Origin: Undaria pinnatifida
Taxonomy: Eukaryota; Sar; Phaeophyceae; Laminariales; Alariaceae
Assembly (NCBI GenBank): GCA_012845835.1
Contig: JABAKD010000012.1
Span: 13,865,195 to 13,929,194, forward strand
Reading direction: 5' to 3'
Length of the DNA: 64,000 bases
The notes under the pieces were generated by a model that saw only the letters and a program-made list of their open reading frames with translations, was not told the DNA's origin and made no database searches. Shown piece by piece: positions 43,440-53,977 of the stretch. The stretch's first letter is position 1. Every line of letters starts with the position of its first letter. The translations under genes and the position numbers were made by a program.

Positions 43440-43800
43440 GGGGGGGGGGGGTGTACTCAGTTTGTGCATGGCCGTAGTCGTATGACCATAGACCTTCGCA
43501 TCCCTACTCTGCCGGGACAGAGCACGTCGGGATTTCACCAACCAGGCAGACATTGCTTGCACCAAGCGCGAAACGCCGTGGGGTATTCGGCGGGTCGCAT
43601 GAAGGGTGAACTGCGTCTTTCCACGAACCGCTAGTAAGACGGACTTCGGCACCTTGTGCCTACTTTCTTGCTTATGGATGACAGCGCCGATGGGTCATAC
43701 TTTGTGTTCTGGTGTGGGCACTCCAGAGACAGTAATGGGTATTACTATGTAACTGCCTCGTGGGTGCCTTACCATATTCACACTACGTGATGCGATCATT
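43440..43800 (-). repeat. Dispersed repeat B, second full copy
   Basis: Inverse of 26577-26945, about 75-80% alike, beginning after a G tract (43440-43450). Lacks the ACCTGGT micro-insert present at 26598. Confidence 0.7.
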
Positions 43801-44128
43801 CCCCTTTTGCGGAGTTAGGGTTCTCCACCCCCCACAATATGATCTAACTCGATAACCATCATGGCGACCCCCAAAAAAGCAAAAACAAACACAAAACGGC
43901 ACCCTGGTTGTCTAGCTCACGCAATGAGTGGCATGTTTTACAGCGTCGTTGCCAACCAACGCCAACCCCAATATACATATAATGTTTTACAGCGTCGGTG
44001 CGTCGGGGGGGGGGGGTTATTCGTCAGTTTGCGTGGGCAGGACGTGGAGGCGGCTCGCTATCACACGGTGTGTCTGCTAGAGATAGAGGCGGCTCGCCAT
44101 CACACGGTGTGTCTGTTAGAGATAGACT
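43801..44128. repeat. Spacer with a 45-bp tandem pair
   Basis: 44045-44085 and 44086-44128 both read GGCGGCTCGCYATCACACGG then TGTGTCTGYTAGAGATAGA. A G tract at 44007-44016. Confidence 0.65.
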
Positions 44129-44503
44129 ATGCTTGTAGCCATAGTCCATTGCGCTATTTCTCAGCATTTCCTTTGCCGTGGTCAGGGGTTTTCCACGAGG
44201 ACAACGAGGATGCTTGGGGGGAAACATGATGGCACATTGTTTTTTGTTTTTGATCCGGCAAAAAGCTTGGAAAAACAGGACAAAATGAGCAGAATGGATG
44301 TCAGCCTAGTTGGAGATGGAGGCGCGTACTCATTTGCTGCTTGTCTTACGCCATTTTACTATTTACTTGCCACGTGCCTCTCGACACGGATCACGTTTCC
44401 CCCTCCGACTAGACACCTGGGAGGGATAACTAGTAAATGGGGTCGCCACCCTCCTGTTCTTGGTGTTGATGGTGCGACGCGCAGCGCGCTACAATACCGA
44501 TAG
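44129..44503 (+). CDS. Hypothetical protein, 124 codons, ATG start
   Basis: No family recognised. Composition is ordinary over most of its length (KHDGTLFFVFDPAKSLEKQD, then MSRMDVSLVGDGGAYSFAAC). Residues about 72-86 are hydrophobic (LTPFYYLLATCL). A minus frame (44359-44577) overlaps the 3' part. No promoter or splice signal decides the matter. Confidence 0.3.
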   Translation: MLVAIVHCAISQHFLCRGQGFSTRTTRMLGGKHDGTLFFVFDPAKSLEKQDKMSRMDVSLVGDGGAYSFAACLTPFYYLLATCLSTRITFPPPTRHLGGITSKWGRHPPVLGVDGATRSALQYR

Positions 44504-44746
44504 CGATATGCCAGCCTGCCCCTACAACACCGACATTGCATAATGCAAGTGGAACTGTTGTGCATGGTATGAGCCACGTGCTTTCAAACCTCAGCTATTC
44601 TCGACGTAACAGTCTCACCCCAAACCTGCGGCATGTGGGGACAGCGGCTTCCCTGCTGCACGCCACGGGAAACAGATATGCAAGGGTGTCAAGCCATCAA
44701 TGGCAATGATGGTGACGAAGAGTGTTTTCACGTTGGCTCACGTTCT

Positions 44747-45136
44747 TTAAATCTGTCCCGGGGACACAAAAAAAGTTAAAAAAAGCACCCCGATTGGAAA
44801 AAAACAACATGTACCACGTACCTGGTACACAACACAATGCGTGCACTGTATTGTCAACGCGCAAAGGCAACGGCACTGTGGGCCATGGCACACATTGGTG
44901 CGTTTTGTCCCGTCTGCCAAAAAATCATTCTCGTTAACGAGGCCAACTAAAGGGATGGCTTCGTCAGGGGTGGGTGCGCGGCCCGGCAAAACCAACACGT
45001 AAAATCCAGTTTTCTTTGACTCTTGCTTCGTCATCGCCACCCCACCTAATTGAAGCCCGCGGCAGCTATCCTCAAGACAAGCAAAGGCCAAGGCTTGCCA
45101 GAGGTGGGCACGTAGCCTGGTGAGCGTAGCACAGTC
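44747..45136 (-). CDS. Candidate exon, Cys-rich end; duplicated in tandem
   Basis: About 130 codons are open on the minus strand after a TAA (45137-45139); the first ATG is at 45034 (LGGVAMTKQESKKTG). The sequence is protein-like (PGRAPTPDEAIPLVGLVNEN) and passes into a Cys cluster (CHGPQCRCLCA). Support comes from 45155-45265, where a second copy keeps the same frame (LGGVAMTNSGTKSG) with mostly conservative replacements. Near 44818-44830 a TACCAGGTACGT palindrome sits inside the frame; it creates CAG-GTACGT, a possible donor, so the exon may end there. Function unknown. Confidence 0.42.
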   Translation of the reverse strand, partial: DCATLTRLRAHLWQALAFACLEDSCRGLQLGGVAMTKQESKKTGFYVLVLPGRAPTPDEAIPLVGLVNENDFLADGTKRTNVCHGPQCRCLCALTIQCTHCVVYQVRGTCCFFPIGVLFLTFFVSPGQI

Positions 45137-45154
45137 TTAACACGGAAATCGCGA

Positions 45155-45265
45155 TTACAAAGACGCAAGTATCCCAGATTTTGTTCCACTGTTGGTCATC
45201 GCCACCCCACCCAACCGAAGCCCGAGGTAGCTATCACAAAGGCAAGCCAAGCTAGGGCGATCCAT
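45155..45265 (-). pseudogene. Partial tandem copy of the preceding exon
   Basis: 165 bp upstream on the minus strand, 70-80% identical (GTCATCGCCACCCCACC in both). Frame kept for about 32 codons, then a stop. Confidence 0.5.
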
Positions 45266-45309
45266 CCTGCGGCAGGAACAAGCCTAAAAGAGCTCGAGAA
45301 CACCGCTTT

Positions 45310-45560
45310 CGAGTGAGAACGTCAAGGACAGCGCACGAAATGGGCACGTAAAAAGGAGCAGGGAGAGAGGGGGGCGGAGTGGGGTGGGGGGGGTCGGCGG
45401 AACACAGGGCAGGGGGGGGGGTTGGGTGGTAATGTCAAGAACAGGGTGCGCGATGGGCACGTAAAAGGAAGGAGCCAAGGGGGAGGGGAGGAGAGGGTTC
45501 GGGTGGAACTGCCAAAGACAGAGTGCGCAGTGGGCACGCGAAAATATGAAATCAGGCGGG
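45310..45560. repeat. G-rich tandem repeat, three copies
   Basis: Copies begin at 45323, 45434 and 45511 with GTCAAGRACAG, then GGGCACGTAAAA and G tracts (45370-45421). The 106-codon minus frame across them is repeat-driven. Confidence 0.7.
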
Positions 45561-46369
45561 ATGGGGGGGAATGGGCCGGGGGGGCAACAAAGGGGGAAGC
45601 TTGAAGCCCTATGTAGCGTAGGCAGGATGACCTTGGGTACATATGTTATGTATATTAACGTTTATTTTTACAAAGTGTCATAGAGGAATGAACAACCACC
45701 GTTTATTGGAATAGATAGATATAAGAGTTGTGGAGAGGGGGGGGTGGGGAGGGTATTTTCGTGGATAAGTGGAAACGTAGTCACGTAAGCATAGCCGTAG
45801 ACATTAGAGTATGAGAGTGTAATGCACCGTCGTACCTGAGTAAACAATGTGTGCGAGCATGTTGATTCGAGTTAATCGGAAAAGGTGTGTAGATTACGTA
45901 TGCTACATTTGGATGTGTGTGGGTTGGGAAGCGGGTACATATGAGTGTGGAAGTGTGTATGGACTGTGCATGTCGAGTACTGGGTATTTGTGGGTTGAAA
46001 AGAGGGTGTATATAAGCATGGAAGTGTTCAACCTACGTACGTAGGTTACAACGTCTTTATTAAATACATTACCGAAGGCGTTACGATACATCTGAGGAAT
46101 ACAAAAACGTTATCACAAATAATATTGTTATGTATGGGTTATTTTGTCTTCTCTACGACGTCGATTGAGGAATGAAAATTATAACCAAGCTCCTCAATTA
46201 TACCAACGCAAAACATACCAGATACATTGATGACGTACACATCAAACACGCTACCTAGAACCGAAATATTTCAGGAAATGAACAACGCCGCCAAAACATG
46301 GTATGTCCACGGAAACAACGAACGTTACTGAGTCCAAATCACGCCTGAATGCAAGGGCTAGTCGTCTTC
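45561..46369. other. Region without a supported gene
   Basis: AT-rich; no gene recognised. A palindromic ACCTACGTACGTAGGT lies at 46030-46045. Confidence 0.45.
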
Positions 46370-46720
46370 TTCTTTTTTTTTTTTTCTCCTCGCTTTCCCC
46401 CAAAACACCCCACATCGAAATCCGCCAGAGTAATAAACACTCCCACGCACTGGATATCCCGCTGCTGAACCCCCCCCCCCCCCCCCCTCCCCCACCACCC
46501 TTCCCTCACCAGATATTGGACTTACAGGCTTCACTTGATAAACTGATGCATTACCTTCCACGAGTTTCATAGTTTCCGTCCACAGACTGACTAAGATCAC
46601 CCTGTTGACCCTGATAACTACACTGTAGATGCAAGTGGAGTCGCCGAAACCTCCCAAAACCTCCCACAGCTCATCACATGTCACCCGCCAACATGACGGG
46701 ATACTCAATAAGCAGACTAC
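46370..46720 (-). repeat. Dispersed repeat X, copy 3 (partial)
   Basis: Inverse of parts of 8560-9060: CGAAATCCGCCAGAGTAATA, a C tract (46471-46487), GATCACCCTGTTGACCCTGA, CTACACTGTAGATGCAAG. Confidence 0.75.
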
Positions 46721-47112
46721 CTATACGTACGAACGCTTTCTTGTAAAATCCCCCCCGCTACCCCCCCCCCCCCCCTTTTTTCTTAAACCCTAGCCTCACT
46801 CCGTATTTCAATTCAACCCACACCGTGTAGCAAAATAATTAATACACACATAGTCAAACTATGAAGAGTAACGGTATTATAAGTGTATTATGATACCGCT
46901 ACAACCCATAGTTGTCAAGGCTGGTTGTTGCATTTTATCTTCAGGGATAAATATGCATTTAACCATACTTGACAAAAGCCGCGAGGGAGAACGTTGAAAT
47001 TCCCAAACGTCCCTCGCAACTTCGTTTTTAGCCCCCCAAAGCAGTTTTCTCGGCGTACATAATACGTGTTGCAGATATATACAACAGCCCCCCCCCCCCC
47101 AAACACCGTAAA
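46721..47112. other. Region without a supported gene
   Basis: C tracts at 46760-46775 and 47087-47100. Overlapping minus frames (46877-47236) are repeat-influenced and unrecognised. Confidence 0.4.
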
Positions 47113-47490
47113 CCAATATGTATTCGAAAACACCACTCTGATACAACACGATAATGAAGTCTAGAATATCAACCAAAACGTACACGTGTAGCAAAAACCA
47201 CGCGGTTACAAAATAATATGTATTCGAAAGCACCACTCTGATACGATACGATAACGAAGCCTAGAACATCAACCAAAACGTACACGCGTAGCAAAAACTA
47301 CGCGGTTACAAAATAATATGTATTCGAAAACACCACTCCGAAACAACACGATAATGAAGTCTAGAACATCAACCAAAACATATACGTGTAGCAACAACAA
47401 CGCGGAAAGCACCACTTTGAAACAATACGATAACGAAGTCTAGAATATCAACCAAAACATACGTGTAGCAAAAACCACGCGGACGCACGA
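47113..47490. repeat. 100-bp tandem repeat, three and a half copies
   Basis: Unit starts AATATGTATTCGAAARCACC and ends CACGCGGTTACAAAAT. Starts near 47114, 47214 and 47314; the last copy is partial (47402-47490). Confidence 0.85.
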
Positions 47491-48139
47491 CACACTAAAA
47501 CCATATATACGTCCGCATACAAACACCAGTCAAAAGATAGAACCCATATACCCTGGGTTCCAAATCAAGGTCCCTACGAGTCAGAAACATCACATAGTCT
47601 ATATAAAGTCTTTACACAAACCTAAAAATGCGTCACAACTGCTCGTTGCCAAATGACAGGTTCATCAAGAACGCAAGAACAAACAGAACGAGGGACGGGG
47701 TAATCGCAGAAGCGCAAATCATTATAGCATTCGCCCACCACATCACTTCCTTTTAAATTGGTTTTGGGCATCAGCGAACTGGGTCCAACGCATGCCCGTA
47801 GTGTCTTAGGTGGAGTGGGGAGCGGTAGTAAAAATCAAGTGCGCTGCTCGATAATCTGTTCCTGACCGTCGGTATACTGAACAATCTTCGGGCCGCGTCT
47901 TCTCTGTGTCAGGCGTGTGAGGAATTTCTTTGTCGTTTTTCAAGCAAGCGGTTGCGTTGGCATATACTACCTGGCTTGATGTAAAGGAAAGGAACACCAC
48001 TCAGCGATCATCTACTACACGTTAGGGCATGTTTTCATGAGCACCACTAACAAGAGCACCAGACATGGACGCGACATCTACAGGACCACATCTTCGACGA
48101 TAGTGGGGAGAAAACAGGACGTAAAATTTTACACTATAG
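47491..48139. other. Region without a firm gene
   Basis: No repeats recognised. A minus frame with ATG at 48268-48270 (48022-48270, 82 codons) has ordinary composition and a hydrophobic stretch (LTYLSVLTFHNIIIDY), but its 5' half lies in the following tandem repeat. Not called. Confidence 0.35.
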
Positions 48140-49135
48140 TCTATAATAATATTGTGAAAAGTAAGTACAGACAGGTATGTTAACACTGCGGTAAACCACA
48201 CGACCAACCTATTACACAGGGTATTTCGTGCCTCCATCCGTTTACATGATTGCCTGACAACCTCTACCATACCAAACGCAGTAGCATATGCCTAACGAAG
48301 TAAAGTCACCCTCGCGCTCAATAGTAATGACATCGCATGCCCACGTGAGACAACCTCTACGAAACGCAGTAGCATATGCTTAACGAAGTAAAGTCACCCT
48401 CGCGTTCAATAGTAGTAGTGACATCGCATATACATGACATCGCATGCCCACCTCGCCTGATGTATTTGTAAGATGTATCTCTGTCTTAGAATTGGCGACC
48501 TCAGAGCCCCACAGCGGCACGGTAAAAATCATGGGCGTGAAATCGTACATTTGAGACAATAATAAGTTGAAAAGGAAGCACAGGCAGATCTGTTAAAATT
48601 GCGGTAAACCACATTGCCGACCCATCGCATGCCCACCTGAGACGACCTCTACGAAACACAGTACCATATGCCTAACGAAGTAAAGTCACCCTCGCGTTCA
48701 ATAGTGGTGACATCGCATATATATGACATTGCATACCCACCTCGCCTGATGTATTTGTTAGATGTATCTCTGTCTTAAAATTGACAACCTCAGAGCCCCA
48801 CATCGGCAAGGTAAAAATCATGGGCGTGAAATCGTACATTTGAGACAATAATAATTTAAAAAGGAAGCACAGGCAGATCTGTTAAAGTTGCGGTAAACCA
48901 TCTAACCAACCCATTACGTAGAGTGTTTCGTACATACCGTCTGCATGATCGCCTCCCAACCTATGCCAAGCGAAGTATGACTAACGAGGTAACGTAAGTG
49001 AGCGCGTGTATACCAAGTATGACTAACGAGGTAACGACTAACGAGGTAACGTAAGTGAGCGCGTGTATATAGTCAAGTATGACTAACGAGGTAACGTAGT
49101 TGAGCGCGTGTATACCAAGCGTTCCTTAAAAACAC
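48140..49135. repeat. ~300-bp degenerate tandem repeat, three copies
   Basis: Shared blocks: GTTAAMRYTGCGGTAAACCA, then CATATGCCTAACGAAGTAAA, then GTCACCCTCGCGYTCAATAG. Copies near 48140, 48550 and 48845. The last degenerates into a GACTAACGAGGTAACG minisatellite (48970-49120). Confidence 0.75.
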
Positions 49136-49540
49136 TGACGATTCGCATTTCTCCCTCTAGTGCTCAATGGCGGAGACAGTGCATGGCCACATTACCTCGC
49201 ATGCTGTATTTGGCAATACGTATCTCTTTCGTATAATTAGCGATGTCAGAAAATACCAGTAACTATATGATGGTGGTGACAGACAGTGCATGACCACATC
49301 ACCTCGCCTGTTGTATTTGGCAATACGTATCTCTTATAACTAGCGATGTCAGAAAATAATGGTAACTACAATTATTCTCAAAAATATTCTAGCTTTCGAT
49401 CCATGTACAACAACAAATTATGAAGATTTAACACGTAATTTACTACACTCAAACACTGGGTTGCATACTGCATCTAACATCAAACCTTCTAGAATAGTAA
49501 ACATTTCCAGCCAGATGATATAAAGGGATGTCTTCTTGCT
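49136..49540. repeat. ~105-bp tandem pair
   Basis: 49183-49255 and 49287-49358 share GCATGRCCACATYACCTCGC and TTTGGCAATACGTATCTCTT. No gene seen. Confidence 0.65.
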
Positions 49541-51015
49541 CCAATCTTCAGGTTTGTCCCCTTTAAGGATTTATAGTTTCCGCGCACATATTGAAATGTC
49601 CCGCTCCCCGCCCCCCCCCTCCCCTACCCCTCCCCCGATCCCTCTTGTTTAAAAACCCCCCACCCCTTCCCCCCCCCCCCCCCTCCCCCGATCCCTCCCC
49701 CCCCCCCCCCCTTTTTTTTTTCCACCTAGTTTGTCCAAACGCCCTACTCACAATCGAAATCGACCAGAGTAATAAACACCTTTACGCAGTTGATATCACG
49801 TCATTATCTTTCTGACCATCCATGACGTAGTTTTCATTCTTTCCCCCACCCCCCTCAACCCCCCCCTCCAACGCCCCCTCTTTTCCCACCACCCGCACGA
49901 TCGCCTAGACCTAGCACCACGCGTATAACAAGCCCCTACATATCTTTGATCTCACAGCCGGAGTGTATTCGAATATTATTTGTGACCTAAACCTCCTAAA
50001 CAATTCCCCCCCCCCCCCCCACTTCTCGCTCTCCCTTGCTCAAACGCCCCACCAAATATCGAAATCCGCCAGATTAATAAACACTTCACGCACTGGATAT
50101 CACCTCATTATCTTTCTAGAGCCATCCATGCCGCTGCTTCCCCCCCCCCACCCCGCCCCGAACGCTCCCTTCTTCCCCACCACCCGCACCATCGCCTAGA
50201 CCTAGCACCACACGTATAACAAACCCCTACATCTATGCCACCTAAACCCCCCCCCTTCCCCCCCCCCCCCCCCCCACCCCCCCCTCCCCCGCCCCCCTCG
50301 CCCCCACCCCCCACCTCCCCAACCCCCCCACCCCATCCCACACCCCCTCGAACACTCCGCCCTCTCTCTACTCACTGATTGTACGACTTACCGGAGGATA
50401 TACATGATAAACTGATGCCTTCTTTCCAAAACCATCACATTTATCCCCTCAAAATAATGTATAGTTTCCACGCAAAGATTGAGCTGCCCAACCCGCCCCC
50501 CCCCGCCCCAACCCCCCCCCCCCTATGATAAACTGGTGCATTTTTTTTTTGTTTGTTTGTTTTGCCAAAACCGTCATATTTATCCCCTTAAAGGATTTAT
50601 AGCTTCCACGCACAAATTGCCCGCCCGTCCGCCCCCCCCCCAGCCCCCCCCCCCCCCCCCCCCCCTCCAACCCCGCTCGCTTTTGATCAAAACCAGGCCC
50701 CTACGTCCTTCAAAACTCCGCCCTCCCCTCACCGGTTATTCAACTTACAGGATTCACTTGATAAACGGATACATTTCCCTCCACAGCTGTCAGAATTTGT
50801 TCCCCTCAGAAACGGGTTTTATAATTTCCGCGCACAGACCGACTAACATCACCCTGTTGACCCTGATAGCTACACTGTAGTTGCAAGGGGAGTCGCCGAC
50901 CTATATCCTTAATGAGGACACACAACCCGTAATACGCGCGATCGGAGTATCACACACATCTTGCAAAGATGAGTTTCGACAAAATCTTCGATCTCACAGC
51001 TGGAGTGTATTTTCA
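49541..51015 (-). repeat. Dispersed repeat X, copy 4 (longest), with C-rich subrepeats
   Basis: Inverse of 8391-9250, extended by two or three further internal subrepeats of about 400 bp (TATAGTTTCCGCGCACA, C tracts, AAATCGACCAGAGTAATAAA, CGCCTAGACCTAGCACCACG). Long C tracts are at 49668-49683, 50008-50020, 50253-50290 and 50632-50665. Frames across it are Pro- or Gly-only and not genes. Confidence 0.8.
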
Positions 51016-51038
51016 TTTTTTATAATATGTTACATATG

Positions 51039-51299
51039 TTAGTTAACGCGGTAGGTACAGTAGTAGTGTGTGGGTGCAACAGTCAATTGAGTTCCACATA
51101 GGAGGGAGATGGTATCGCTTTCTTTCACCCCTTGACAAACGGCAAATTTGCCCTTGACTGAGACCAGGCTACCGGGGTTTAGTGCGGAACACTCGGCCCA
51201 ACGCCCTTGACACCGCGCATTTTCTGTTATTGACCCTGTCTCCTGGTCTTTGGCGATGACCAAAAACTGCAATCGTTGTTTTGTTTGGGGCGCCGACAT
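51039..51299 (-). CDS. Hypothetical protein, 86 codons, ATG start
   Basis: No family recognised. Starts at ATG (MSAPQTKQRLQFLVIAKD) and has balanced composition throughout, unlike neighbouring frames. Two short similar segments, RCQGRWAECS (about residue 31) and VCQGVKESDT (about residue 56), with four or more Cys, could bind metal or form disulphides. A decayed homologue lies at 41330-41480. It sits just outside the end of repeat X copy 4, so it might belong to a larger mobile element. Confidence 0.38.
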   Translation of the reverse strand: MSAPQTKQRLQFLVIAKDQETGSITENARCQGRWAECSALNPGSLVSVKGKFAVCQGVKESDTISLLCGTQLTVAPTHYYCTYRVN

Positions 51300-52317
51300 T
51301 GTATTTCTGCAACCCCCCCTCCCCCCCCCGATCGATATATCCACAACCCTACGATACAACGCCCCAAATTTAATGAATTCCTACTACCTCAAGAAATATT
51401 TGTTTGCCGCCATCGAAGCAGACGATATGTGCGGTGCTGCTTCTATTATATACAGTGCAAAATCTGGCCCTTCGCAGTGTTGGCAGGACTGAGCCGATAT
51501 GGTGGCCTTTTCGAGACCGTTTTTTTTTTCCTACGGCACATGATACGGAAACATCGCCATTTTGCTAACAAAATGCCGGAAGCTGACGGTGCTCGATGCC
51601 AGCAGGTAGGTGCTACTCCGCGAAAAAGAAACTGAACACAGACCACGGGGGCCTGCTTCCTTTTGAACATCCACTGGCATATGCTACTAGTGTATTGCTA
51701 TTAGTGTATTACTTTTAGTGTAGTAATACTAATAGCAGTACGATCGCGGCGACATCAACATTTTCCTTCCGAAGGCGGTAGCTTGCTTTTTCCACGCAAG
51801 GTTCTCGGCTTGAGAAGCGCTAGACCTCCACCACACACTGAAAGTGCTTTTGAACAAACAAACCTTCCCACGGCCTAGGCCTACCAAAAACAACAATGAA
51901 ACACAGCCTACTAGGTACCAGGAACGACAAGATTCCGATGCGTTTTGGGCTAAGGAAACAAAAATTCAGTAGCCAAAAAAGTCCCCCCTCTACCGTCTAC
52001 TATTAAGTGCGCCAACATGTCAGGGGCCACCTGACTTGAACTTAGTGTGGGATACTTTGTGCGGGTGTAAAGGGAGTAATCCAGCATATCGGGCAGCAGG
52101 CAAAATCCACGCCGAATTGAAACTGCGAAGACACCACCGCTAGTTGTAAGTGAAAAACCCAGTCGCTTGCTACCGTGATGCTCGATGTCACAGGCGGAAC
52201 ACCACGAAGAACAAAACAGAGGGTGGGTACCAGTAATGCTCTGAACCCAGCACTAGGAACAGTAATGTGCTGCGGGCTGGGTGACCCTTCACGGCTATTT
52301 ATTATTAATAGGTGGGG
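51300..52317. other. Region with weak plus frames
   Basis: Two plus frames overlap at 51276-51635; one contains YYLKKYLFAAIEADDMCGAA, the other ends KMPEADGARCQQVGATPRKR. Both look protein-like but neither is recognised and neither starts convincingly. 51675-51735 has TAGTGTATTA repeats. Confidence 0.3.
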
Positions 52318-52417
52318 CGGCGCATATGACTAGTATTAATATTAGCAACTACGATATAGATACTAAGGTATACCGCTTTTTGGCTGAAGTGTTTTCTGGA
52401 CGACGGGGCGCATATGA

Positions 52418-52427
52418 CTATTAATAG
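52418..52427. other. CTATTAATAG micro-insert site
   Basis: This unit reads GACTATTAATAGTATTAAC; neighbouring units (52504-52514) read GACTAGTATTAAC. TTAATA has been gained at CTAG. Confidence 0.8.
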
Positions 52428-52693
52428 TATTAACAACTACGATAAAGATGCTGAGGTATACCGCTTTTGGGCTAAAGTGTTTTCTGGACGACGGGGCGCA
52501 TATGACTAGTATTAACAAATACGATAGAGATGCTAGAAGGTATACCGTTTTTTGGCCAAAGTGCTTTCCGGACGACGGGGCGCATATGACTAGTATCAAC
52601 AACTACGATATAGATGCTAGAGGGTATACCGCTTTTTGGCTGAAGTGTTTTCTGGACGACGGGGCCCATATGACTATTATAGTATTAGCAACT

Positions 52694-52700
52694 ACCTGGT
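52694..52700. other. 7-bp micro-insert ACCTGGT in a tandem unit
   Basis: This unit reads CAACT-ACCTGGT-ACGATATAG; others (52600-52612) read CAACTACGATATAG. Confidence 0.85.
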
Positions 52701-52941
52701 ACGATATAGATGCTAAGGTATACCGCTTTTTGGCTAAAGTGTTTTCTGGACGACAGGGCCCATATGACTAGTATTAACAACTACGATAGAGATGCTAGAA
52801 GGTATACCGTTTTTGGCGAAAGTGTTTTCTGGACGACGAGGCGCTCCTCAACCCCAAATCGCCGGAACTCCATACATCTCTTCACGCATATTTTTTTAAT
52901 AATAATTTGTTTGAACACCTACTAATTGGCCGTGGGTTGTT

Positions 52942-52994
52942 CGTCGAGTCGAGTCGAGTCGAGTCGAGTCGAGTCGAGTCGAGTCGAGTCGAGT
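52942..52994. repeat. GTCGA pentanucleotide microsatellite
   Basis: About ten and a half perfect copies, followed at once by an M repeat (GTGCAGCACTTTGCTGC). Confidence 0.95.
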
Positions 52995-53345
52995 GTGCAG
53001 CACTTTGCTGCTTCTTTTGTTTTGTTTTTCCCCAAATCAGGTTTTGTTGTTTTGTTTGTTTTTTTTCTTGTTTGTTTATTTTTTATTTTATTTTATTTTT
53101 GCTTTTGTTTTGTGCTTTTTCTTTTTGTTTTTTGTTTTTTGCTTTTTGTTTTCGTTTTTTGTTTTTTGTTTTTTGTTTTTTGTTTCTTGTTTTTGCTTTT
53201 TTGTTCTTGTTCCTGCTTTTTTGTTTTTGTTTTTTGTTTCTTGTTTTTTGTTTTTTGTTTCTTGTTTTTGCTTCTTAAGATGACGGAGCTCCTTGAGTGA
53301 AGCGCCTCAGAAACGAGAAAAAAAAGGTGACAGCACTTCCACCGT
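52995..53345. repeat. M repeat with (TTTTTGT)n expansion
   Basis: The M anchor at 52999 leads into a T/G-rich minisatellite of TTTTTTG units (53043-53275). Then GATGACGGAGCTCCTTGAGT, CGCCTCAGAAACGAGAAAAA and GTGCGTAGCACGCGTCG. Frames of Phe/Leu across it are artefacts. Confidence 0.75.
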
Positions 53346-53738
53346 GCGTAGCACGCGTCGTGACCCATCGTTAACTAACTGCCTTGCCTTTAGTAACTGA
53401 ACACCACACGTCGAGCTACCATAACGCGGCGGTCCGACGTGACACAAACACGCAGAACCCTAACCCTATTTGTATCGCACGAAATTAACAAATTAACCGT
53501 AACATGGTGATATGTACCTCGACAACCTATCTATATAGCTCGTCGGCGATTTCATAATTTTGTTGAATTGGACAAAAATAAGAAAAAAGTGTTGACATCG
53601 ATGGGATGTCGTACTAGAACGTAACCCGAGGTCAACCAACCCACCAAAAAATTAGGTTCGAAATAAGAAAAAATGGTTCGTCCGACGAAGGAAAACGTAT
53701 TTTTCTTGACCAGATTTTTTTGGCTGAATTTTCGTAGG
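53346..53738. other. Spacer
   Basis: AACCCTAACCCTA (telomere-like) at 53457-53469. No gene recognised. Confidence 0.5.
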
Positions 53739-53840
53739 TTGTAACGTTCGACGGTTTCAATACTAGTATTAAGTGTTTTTTTTGGCTGAATTTTCGTAGG
53801 TTGTGACGTTCGACCGGTTTCAATACTAGTATTAAGTGTT
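53739..53840. repeat. Tandem pair, about 60 bp
   Basis: TTTTTGGCTGAATTTTCGTA then GGTTGTRACGTTCGACYGGT, then TTTCAATACTAGTATTAAG, twice. Confidence 0.85.
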
Positions 53841-53977
53841 TTCCTCCTACACCTATCTACTGCCCAACAACGAAATTTGGTGCATCGCAAACACTGTTGT
53901 AGCACAAGGTATAGTCATCCAACTCGCGGCCCTGGCAGAAGACCTATGTATGCGGAGGAGATGTTGGGTGCTATTAA

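Larger units (their letters stand above)
52318..52850. repeat. 85-93 bp tandem repeat of the M family, six copies
   Basis: Unit: GGTATACCGCTTTTTGGCTG, GTTTTCTGGACGACGGGGCG, CATATGACTAGTATTAACAA, CTACGATATAGATGCTA. Length differences between copies are largely TA-flanked micro-inserts. The array ends in an M repeat tail (GGCGCTCCTCAACCCCAAAT). Confidence 0.9.
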
